From Desulfonatronovibrio sp. (GTDB lineage Bacteria; Desulfobacterota; Desulfovibrionia; Desulfovibrionales; Desulfonatronovibrionaceae): a stretch of DNA of 11,080 bases. The translations under genes and the position numbers were made by a program. The notes beneath the pieces were generated by a model that saw only the letters and a program-made list of their open reading frames with translations, did not search any database and was not told the DNA's origin. Shown piece after piece: positions 5,818 to 11,080 of the stretch (its first letter is position 1; the number at the start of each line of letters is the position of its first letter). The stretch covers positions 1-11,080 of the forward strand of contig PWPY01000287.1 of the NCBI GenBank assembly GCA_003558575.1, given 5' to 3'.

Positions 5818-6475
5818 CGGTTACACCTTGGATTTGGTTATGAGTCTGCTTTGGCAAAATTTCCTTTAACAGGAGTATTAGTTCCTGTTTTTCCCCGGAT
5901 TCGAGAAGTTTCAGGGCATTTGAATTTACAATCCTTCTGAAATACTCCCTGTTGCTTTTCTGGGGAAAATTAAGGGGTAGAATAAGATTTCTAACTTCTG
6001 CCATGAGTTGGGTCAAGAGAGCGTATTCTGAGCCGTAAATTTCACTTAAATCGTTTTTTATCTTAGCTGTAAGCGCGGGGCTGCATCCGCTGGTGGAAAC
6101 TGCGATGATCAAGTCATCCCTGGAAAAAACTCCAGGAAGTATAAAGTCTCCAAGTTCTGGTCGTTCAGCCACATTGCACCAGATGTTTTCTTTCCGGCAG
6201 GCCTCAACTATCAGGTTGTTTACCTCGGGGTTGTTTGTGCAGGCAAAGACAAGGGAACATCCTTTTAGATGGGCTGGGGTGAAGTCTTCTCTCAGATGCC
6301 TGATTATATTTTCCGGATCAGGGATATGGATTGTGGAAGCATGAGGGTCAATAACAATAATCCGCTCAGGAGAGCACTGGATCAGGGTCTTGATTTTTCT
6401 TGTGCCTACAGTTCCTGCACCTGCCACCATGCAGGTCTTGTGAGAAATATCTAAGAATAAGGGGTAATAACGCAT
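5804..6475 (-). CDS. Precorrin-2 dehydrogenase / sirohydrochlorin ferrochelatase family (Met8/SirC/CysG N-terminal type)
   Basis: The enzyme oxidises precorrin-2 to sirohydrochlorin with NAD+; some family members also insert iron to give siroheme. The 223-residue protein is a stand-alone version without the methyltransferase half of CysG. The N-terminal Rossmann fold has MVAGAGTVGTRK (16-27) and ACTNNPEVN (78-86). The junction motif is NVAERPELGDFILPGVFSRD (101-120), followed by STSGCSPALTAKIK (127-140) and a helical C-terminal domain. The family's usual NVxD(D/R)P is NVAERP here, so the conserved Asp is E104. It is the first gene of the operon; no in-frame upstream start exists before a stop, so ATG 6475 is secure although its ribosome site is poor. 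Product use: siroheme for sulfite reductase and possibly siroheme-dependent heme synthesis. Confidence 0.93.
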   Translation of the reverse strand: MRYYPLFLDISHKTCMVAGAGTVGTRKIKTLIQCSPERIIVIDPHASTIHIPDPENIIRHLREDFTPAHLKGCSLVFACTNNPEVNNLIVEACRKENIWCNVAERPELGDFILPGVFSRDDLIIAVSTSGCSPALTAKIKNDLSEIYGSEYALLTQLMAEVRNLILPLNFPQKSNREYFRRIVNSNALKLLESGEKQELILLLKEILPKQTHNQIQGVTDALL

Positions 6476-6628
6476 TTTATGTCTGAGTGTATGATTTTCA
6501 AGGATTTGTTATGGTTGCCCGGAAAGATTACTTGTTATATGGTTGAAATCTGGAAATACATATAATGCTTTGATACAGACCTTTTTGCCATAATTCTGAC
6601 CACATAAATATTATTTATAAGGAAAAAG
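6476..6628. promoter_or_regulatory. Divergent intergenic region between the hem operon and the glycosyltransferase gene
   Basis: These 153 bases must hold promoters for both directions. On the plus strand TATAAT (6561-6566) is a perfect -10 but has no good -35 at 16-18 bases. On the minus strand TTGAAA and TAAAAT with 16-base spacing look promoter-like but would start transcription inside the first codons of the dehydrogenase gene. No clear operator palindrome was found. Confidence 0.4.
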
Positions 6629-7837
6629 TTGAACTCAAAGACATTAATTATTCAGTTGGCTCGCTTTGGTGATTTATTGCAGACCAAGCGTCTTGTAAAG
6701 TCCCTTCAGACCCATTCATTGGTTCACCTTGCTGTTGACAGTTCTCTGGCTTCCCTGTCTGAAATTATTTACCCGGGTACAGTGGTTCATCCTCTGAAAG
6801 CCCATGCAGTATCAGTAACGGATTCAAAAGATATTCTGCAGTTCAACTCCCGAAGTATTAAAGAACTGGCTGCCAATGATTTTGATCTGGTGGTTAACCT
6901 CAACTTTTCAGGCCTGAATTTTTCTTTGGCCAGGCTTTTTGATCCAGATATTGTCAAAGGATACATGAATATTAATGGTCAGGACATGCGACATCCCTGG
7001 ACCAGGCTTTTTTTCCGCTTAGCAGGGCAGAGAAGGCTTAGTCCCATAAATCTTATGGATTTCTGGGGCCATTTTGCCCCTTCTCCCATTGCTGCGCATA
7101 AGGTTAATCCTCCTGTATCTGATAAAGGGCGGGGCTTAGGCGTAGTCCTGGCTGGAAGGAATCTCAGGCGCTCTGTTCCAACCTCAAGTCTGAGTGTTAT
7201 TATTCAGGCCCTGCGCTCAAAAATGAACTCCAGAGAAATATTTCTTCTGGGAAGTAAAGCTGAAAGACCGGTTGCAAAAGAACTGAAAAGTCAGATTTCT
7301 TCCTCCCTTGTCCGGGATATTAATGATTTAACCGGTAAGACAAGTCTTACAGATTTGAAAGATGTGGTTTCATCGCTGCAGATGGTCTTGACTCCTGATA
7401 CCGGAACCATGCATCTTGCAGCGCATCTCGGAGTCAAAGTCACAGCAATTTTTGTTTCATCAGCCTATTGTTTTGAAACCGGTCCTTATGGACAGGGACA
7501 CAATGTTTTTCAAGCCATGCCTTTTTGTGCTCCCTGCGTGGAGACAAGAGAGTGCAGATTTGATCTTGAGTGTCATGATATTTTAATGCACAAGGAGTCG
7601 GTTCGGGCCTTATGGAAAGGAAATGGGCAGTCTCTTGAAAACGCAGTAATTTATAAATCATATATTGATGACCTTGGCGTTGGCTATCAGGCTCAAGCGG
7701 GTGTTGACAAATTTGCAGGAAAAAGAAGTGCCCTGCGTGAACTTATTCGAAGACATCTCGGGTTTGAAAATAGAGATATTGATATTCCAGACGAGGTATC
7801 TCAGCTTTTCTTTCAGGAAAAAGAATGGATGCTATAG
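6629..7837 (+). CDS. Glycosyltransferase family 9 (ADP-heptose:LPS heptosyltransferase-like)
   Basis: GT9 enzymes transfer heptose or a related sugar onto lipopolysaccharide core at the inner face of the cytoplasmic membrane. The 402-residue protein starts IIQLARFGDLLQT (7-19), the N-terminal GT9 motif, and has TPDTGTMHLAAHLG (255-268) in the C-terminal Rossmann domain, the nucleotide-sugar site of the family. After it comes a cysteine set C300, C303, C309, C315 (CAPC-x5-C-x5-C), seen in many GT9 members. The start is TTG, chosen because AAGGA lies six bases upstream and no ATG or GTG occurs in frame before it. About 60 residues beyond the fold (340-402) are charged and of unknown role. The acceptor cannot be told from sequence. 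moaA follows after 45 bases. Confidence 0.88.
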   Translation: MNSKTLIIQLARFGDLLQTKRLVKSLQTHSLVHLAVDSSLASLSEIIYPGTVVHPLKAHAVSVTDSKDILQFNSRSIKELAANDFDLVVNLNFSGLNFSLARLFDPDIVKGYMNINGQDMRHPWTRLFFRLAGQRRLSPINLMDFWGHFAPSPIAAHKVNPPVSDKGRGLGVVLAGRNLRRSVPTSSLSVIIQALRSKMNSREIFLLGSKAERPVAKELKSQISSSLVRDINDLTGKTSLTDLKDVVSSLQMVLTPDTGTMHLAAHLGVKVTAIFVSSAYCFETGPYGQGHNVFQAMPFCAPCVETRECRFDLECHDILMHKESVRALWKGNGQSLENAVIYKSYIDDLGVGYQAQAGVDKFAGKRSALRELIRRHLGFENRDIDIPDEVSQLFFQEKEWML

Positions 7838-7882
7838 ATGAGTAGCTGTTTTTTTAAAAGTAACCTGTTTACAAGATAAAAA

Positions 7883-8881
7883 ATGATAAAAGATAATTAT
7901 GGAAGGGCAGTAAGTTATCTGCGTTTGAGTGTAACTGACAGGTGCAACCTTAATTGTTTTTATTGCCGCCCCTGTAAAAATATGCGTTTTATTCCTCATG
8001 ATCAGATACTGACTTATGAAGATATGTTCCGTTTGCTTGGTGTTGTGTCTGAGATGGATGTTCAAAAGGTACGTCTTACAGGTGGAGAGCCTTTTGCCAG
8101 GCGGGATATTCTATATTTTCTTAACAGGATAAAGGATGATTTTCCCAGGCTTGATATCAGAGTTACTACCAATGCCACACTTATAGCTGGAAAGATAAGA
8201 GCCTTGAAAGATATTGGAATTAAAGGACTGAATATTTCCTTAGATACTCTTGATCCGAATAAGTATGCCGAGATTACCGGCAGGAACTCTCTTGATAATG
8301 TGCTGACAAGTATTGATCGCTGTCTGGAAGAGGGAATCAGGGTCAAGGTGAATGTGGTAGCATTGAAAGGAGTTAATGATGACGAACTGGAAGGCTTTGT
8401 TAACCTGGCCATGACCAAACCCTTAGATGTGCGCTTTATTGAGTTTATGCCCATTGGCCAGAAAACATTGTGGAACAAAGAACATTTCTGGCCTGCCCGG
8501 GAAATAATTAGAGGTATTGGTATGCTGACTGGCCTCAATTCTGTAGATCAACCTGTGGTGAATAACGGGCCGGCAAGGATTTATTCCTTAGACCAGGGTG
8601 CTGGCAGAATTGGAATTATTTCCCCTTTGAGCAACCATTTCTGTGGTACTTGCAATCGTCTTCGCATTACAGCTGATGGCCGCCTCAGGACATGTCTGTT
8701 TTCAGATAAGGATTATCGTTTGCTGCCTTTGATCCGTTCATCAAAAATCAGCAGGGAACGGCTCAAGGCTGTGCTTGAAAAAGCTGGAATGAAAAAGCCC
8801 ATGGGCCATGAGCTTGTGGAACAGAAAAATGGCAAGTCCACAAGTTTCTGCAAGAGAGTAATGTCTTCCATTGGTGGGTGA
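7883..8881 (+). CDS. moaA: GTP 3',8-cyclase (molybdenum cofactor biosynthesis)
   Basis: MoaA is a radical SAM enzyme that rearranges GTP to 3',8-cyclo-7,8-dihydro-GTP, the first step of molybdopterin synthesis. The 332-residue protein has the N-terminal cluster motif C21, C25, C28 (CNLNCFYC), GGEP (67-70), TTNAT (95-99) and SLD (119-121). The second, substrate-binding cluster is at C254, C257, C271 (CGTC...C, 13 residues between the last two). It ends in the Gly-Gly tail (331-332) needed for catalysis in this family. ATG at 7883 is preceded at once by an in-frame stop; the ribosome site is weak (AAGA), hinting at modest expression or coupling to the gene before it. No other moa or moe gene is in the window. 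Confidence 0.96.
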   Translation: MIKDNYGRAVSYLRLSVTDRCNLNCFYCRPCKNMRFIPHDQILTYEDMFRLLGVVSEMDVQKVRLTGGEPFARRDILYFLNRIKDDFPRLDIRVTTNATLIAGKIRALKDIGIKGLNISLDTLDPNKYAEITGRNSLDNVLTSIDRCLEEGIRVKVNVVALKGVNDDELEGFVNLAMTKPLDVRFIEFMPIGQKTLWNKEHFWPAREIIRGIGMLTGLNSVDQPVVNNGPARIYSLDQGAGRIGIISPLSNHFCGTCNRLRITADGRLRTCLFSDKDYRLLPLIRSSKISRERLKAVLEKAGMKKPMGHELVEQKNGKSTSFCKRVMSSIGG

Positions 8882-8890
8882 TTTTATTAT

Positions 8891-8906
8891 ACTTAAGGAC
8901 TTAAGT
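8891..8906. promoter_or_regulatory. 16-base inverted repeat between moaA and alr
   Basis: ACTTAAG-GA-CTTAAGT is a perfect inverted repeat with 7-bp arms, also readable as two direct ACTTAAG units. It begins ten bases after the moaA stop. The 146-base gap to alr suggests a separate promoter for alr and this could be an operator, but no matching -35/-10 pair or T run supports a defined role. Confidence 0.3.
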
Positions 8907-9027
8907 TGGGCTCTTGGATGTTTGGTGTGGAATTGCTGCTCGCAGTTTTTTTAAAAAATCCATATGAAATGTCGAGGGATCATAAGTTGGTAAAGTTTAT
9001 AATCTTTGAAATTATTGTCAGGTTGAG

Positions 9028-10143
9028 ATGCTCAAAGTAGAGATAGATCTAAAAGCTATTCAACACAATTATCGTGTCCTTTGTTCAATTTCAGCCGGAC
9101 AGATAATGCCTGTGGTCAAGGCGGATGCTTACGGGCATGGAATGGAAAAAACAGCTCATTCCCTGCTGTCCCAGGGAGTCCAGACCTTTGCTGTGGGCAC
9201 AATAGATGAGGGAATAGCCCTCAGGCAAAGTCTTTCAGGCGTTGGGATATACTCTCTTCTTGGCCCTTTGAGCCCTGAAGATTTTCATAATGTTTTTGAG
9301 TACAGGATCACACCTGCGGTTCACTCATGGTTTCAATTGGAGCAACTTGTTCAAAATTGTCCTCAAGGCTACAGGCTGAAGATAGGGATCAAGTTTGATA
9401 CAGGTATGGGCAGGCTGGGTTTTGAACCTGGTCAGGCCGCAGAAACTGCCCATTATCTTGCTGCAAACCCGTGCCTTGTTCCTGAGATGATCATTTCCCA
9501 CCTTGCGTGCGCTGATATTCCTCAAATGGAATCCCGGGTTATGGAGCAGTCCAGAATCCTTGACTCTATATGTTCAGTTTTTTCCCAGGCGAAATTTAAA
9601 GTACAAAAGTCTCTAAGTAATTCAGCAGCTATTCTCAGCTTTCCATCAATCTGCAAAGGCGTAGCCAGACCGGGTATAGCATTGTACGGAGGCAATCCGT
9701 TTGCCGGGACTTGCCGGCAAGACAAGGGGACAAGTTTGAAGCAGGCCATGAGCGTTAAGGCTCCGGTTTTATGTGTGCATGACCTGGCAAGAGGGCAAGG
9801 CATCAGCTATGGATTGACCTTTGTTGCTCATAGAGACATGCGGGTGGCCATAATTGGTTGCGGTTATGCAGACGGTTATTCCCGCTCTTTGTCCAATAAG
9901 TCCTGGATGGTGTATAATGGCAAGAGACTCCCTGTTCTTGGGAAGGTATGCATGCAGCTTACTGCAGTGGATGTTACAGGAGCTCCTGAGCTGGTTCCTG
10001 GAGATGAAGTCTTTATCTTGGGAGGAAGTGGTCAGAATCGAATAGATATTCATGAGCTGGCTGTCTGGTGGGGGACTATCTCTTATGAGGTGTTCTGTCT
10101 ATTGGGGAAAAACCACAAGTCCTATACTAATGGCAGCAGTTAA
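9028..10143 (+). CDS. alr: Alanine racemase
   Basis: Alr interconverts L- and D-alanine with pyridoxal phosphate, providing D-alanine for peptidoglycan. The 371-residue protein has the PLP lysine K31 in VVKADAYGHG, K122 and R129 in IKFDTGMGRLG (positions of the carbamylated lysine and the PLP-ring arginine of the Geobacillus enzyme), RPGIALYG (214-221), and the second catalytic base Y261 in GISYGLTF. The C-terminal beta domain has GYADGY (279-284) and CMQLTAVDV (308-316). The usual Asp after CM is Q310, a subunit-interface loop position near the active site. ATG at 9028 has an AGG shortly upstream. The stop overlaps the start of the transporter gene, so the two are likely cotranscribed. Confidence 0.96.
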   Translation: MLKVEIDLKAIQHNYRVLCSISAGQIMPVVKADAYGHGMEKTAHSLLSQGVQTFAVGTIDEGIALRQSLSGVGIYSLLGPLSPEDFHNVFEYRITPAVHSWFQLEQLVQNCPQGYRLKIGIKFDTGMGRLGFEPGQAAETAHYLAANPCLVPEMIISHLACADIPQMESRVMEQSRILDSICSVFSQAKFKVQKSLSNSAAILSFPSICKGVARPGIALYGGNPFAGTCRQDKGTSLKQAMSVKAPVLCVHDLARGQGISYGLTFVAHRDMRVAIIGCGYADGYSRSLSNKSWMVYNGKRLPVLGKVCMQLTAVDVTGAPELVPGDEVFILGGSGQNRIDIHELAVWWGTISYEVFCLLGKNHKSYTNGSS

Positions 10144-11003
10144 TGTGGATAATCCTTTCCTTTCTTACCGCCGTATGTGAAGCCCTGAAAGATGGTCTAT
10201 GCAAAAAGTCTTTGCAGCAGTATGATGTATTTACCATTTCCTGGGCGTGGAAGGTTTTCAGTCTTCCTTTTATAATTCCTCTGATTTTTTTTGTACCCAT
10301 CCCGGAGGTGATTCCCAGAGAATTCTGGGTTGCCCTTTTAACTGGGGGCGGCCTGAATATTCTTGCTACCTTGCTTTACATCCGGGCCATCAGCCTGTCT
10401 GATCTTTCCATTACCCTGCCGCTATTAAGCTTTACTCCGGTTTTTCTGCTGATCACATCTCCCATAATGGTTGGCGATATTCCCGCTCCTTTAGGGTTTG
10501 CCGGCGTTTTCCTGATATTTTTAGGATCATACATCCTGGGAATAAAAGATAGAACAACCATATTCAGTCCTTTGCAGGCCATTGTCAAAGAACCAGGAGC
10601 AAGACTTATGCTTATGGTAGCCTTGATATGGAGTGTGGCAGCCAATATTGATAAGATTGGAGTGATGGCCACCACACCTTTTTTCTGGGCAGTATGCGTA
10701 CAGAGTTTTATTGCTCTGGGCTTGACCATAGTTCTTTTTATCAACCGTTCATCCATGAAAGGCAGATTCAGAACAGGTACAGGCATGCTTCTGCTAATGG
10801 GATTTTTTACCGGAGCGGGGTTTGTTTTTCAGATGACCGCCATTAGTATTGGCCTTGTACCTTATGTTATTGCCATAAAAAGAATGAGTATAGTTCTGGG
10901 CGTACTTATTGGCGGCCTGTACTTCATGGAAAAAGACCTTAAGACCAGATTGGGAGCTGCCTTTATAATGGTTGCAGGGGTTTTCCTGATAGCCTTTTCG
11001 TAA
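10143..11003 (+). CDS. EamA-family (drug/metabolite) transporter
   Basis: The 286-residue inner-membrane protein has about ten hydrophobic segments in two halves (roughly 1-17, 30-52, 60-82, 88-110, 115-134; 153-172, 178-200, 212-232, 236-260, 269-286), the layout of the duplicated EamA domain. A conserved-looking end AIKRMSIVLGVLIGG (244-258), then the EKD loop and a last helix, is typical. Substrates of EamA proteins are varied (amino acids, metabolites) and cannot be told here. ATG shares one base with the alr stop (TAATG), so translational coupling is likely; the ribosome site lies within alr and is weak. Export or uptake of an amino acid such as alanine is possible from context only. Confidence 0.9.
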   Translation: MWIILSFLTAVCEALKDGLCKKSLQQYDVFTISWAWKVFSLPFIIPLIFFVPIPEVIPREFWVALLTGGGLNILATLLYIRAISLSDLSITLPLLSFTPVFLLITSPIMVGDIPAPLGFAGVFLIFLGSYILGIKDRTTIFSPLQAIVKEPGARLMLMVALIWSVAANIDKIGVMATTPFFWAVCVQSFIALGLTIVLFINRSSMKGRFRTGTGMLLLMGFFTGAGFVFQMTAISIGLVPYVIAIKRMSIVLGVLIGGLYFMEKDLKTRLGAAFIMVAGVFLIAFS

Positions 11004-11018
11004 TGCTGGCCATTTTTC

Positions 11019-11036
11019 CAGGACTCGTTCCAGGAC
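11019..11036. repeat. Tandem CCAGGAC repeat before the last gene start
   Basis: CCAGGAC occurs at 11019-11025 and 11030-11036, spaced 11 bases start to start. The second copy supplies the AGGA ribosome site of the partial gene at 11044. This may be chance or a small duplication. Confidence 0.3.
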
Positions 11037-11043
11037 AAAAAAC

Positions 11044-11080
11044 ATGCTGAAATTACTTATAAAGTTATGTCCCTTCCTTC
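11044..11080 (+). CDS. Probable start of a plus-strand gene, cut by window edge
   Basis: ATG at 11044 has AGGA eight bases upstream and opens a frame reading MLKLLIKLCPFL to the edge, with no stop. The hydrophobic, basic start would suit a membrane-associated enzyme such as a lipid A acyltransferase, but twelve residues are not enough to assign a family. It lies 40 bases after the transporter gene in the same direction. Confidence 0.4.
   Translation, partial: MLKLLIKLCPFL

Noticed and set aside
6476..6505. Good -35/-10 pair (TTGAAA, TAAAAT, 16 bases) before the precorrin-2 dehydrogenase gene
   Set aside because: Its -10 overlaps the start codon, so it could not make a transcript carrying the full gene.
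8919..8938. Sigma-54 promoter look-alike (TGG...TTGCTG) before alr
   Set aside because: The spacing between the GG and GC elements is nine bases instead of the rigid ten, and the -24 box is poor.
8930..8956. Possible small terminator after moaA (CTGC/GCAG before a T run)
   Set aside because: The loop would be only two bases and the stem four pairs, too weak to call.

Overview
The window reads as ordinary chromosome from an anaerobic bacterium, most likely a sulfate-reducing member of the Desulfobacterota (Desulfovibrionales-like). This is inferred from gene content and order: a precorrin-2 dehydrogenase / CcsA-HemX-like / hemA cluster, a KamA-family radical SAM enzyme, and moaA next to alr. 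Base composition is moderately AT-rich. No rRNA, tRNA, CRISPR array, transposase or phage gene was seen.

Layout. Positions 1-6475 are coded on the minus strand. In transcription order (right to left) they hold a tight operon: precorrin-2 dehydrogenase (6475-5804), a CcsA/HemX-like membrane protein (5817-4990), glutamyl-tRNA reductase hemA (4990-3671) and a 111-residue cysteine-containing protein of unknown function (3667-3332). Next comes a 627-base gene-free stretch with a 200-bp nested inverted-repeat element (2875-3074) and a terminator-like hairpin. Then follow a KamA-family radical SAM aminomutase (2704-1631), a 403-base gap, and a divergent type I glutamine synthetase that runs off the left edge (1227 to <1). 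A 153-base divergent intergenic region (6476-6628) separates these from the plus-strand genes: a GT9 (heptosyltransferase-like) glycosyltransferase with a TTG start (6629-7837), moaA (7883-8881), alr (9028-10143), an EamA-type transporter whose start overlaps the alr stop (10143-11003), and a probable gene start at 11044 cut by the right edge.

How the genes work together. The left operon supplies tetrapyrroles: HemA commits glutamate to 5-aminolevulinate, and precorrin-2 dehydrogenase opens the sirohydrochlorin/siroheme branch needed for sulfite reductases and, in many sulfate reducers, for siroheme-dependent heme synthesis. MoaA starts molybdopterin synthesis. GT9 and Alr serve the cell envelope.

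The most thought-provoking part is the aminomutase plus glutamine-synthetase pair. Both enzymes keep their catalytic cores but differ at substrate-recognition positions: the mutase at the two Asp sites that define lysine 2,3-aminomutase, the synthetase at the position of the glutamate-binding Arg321 (Ala here). A beta-amino-acid function, for example making beta-glutamate and beta-glutamine as osmolytes, is a testable hypothesis, not something the sequence proves.
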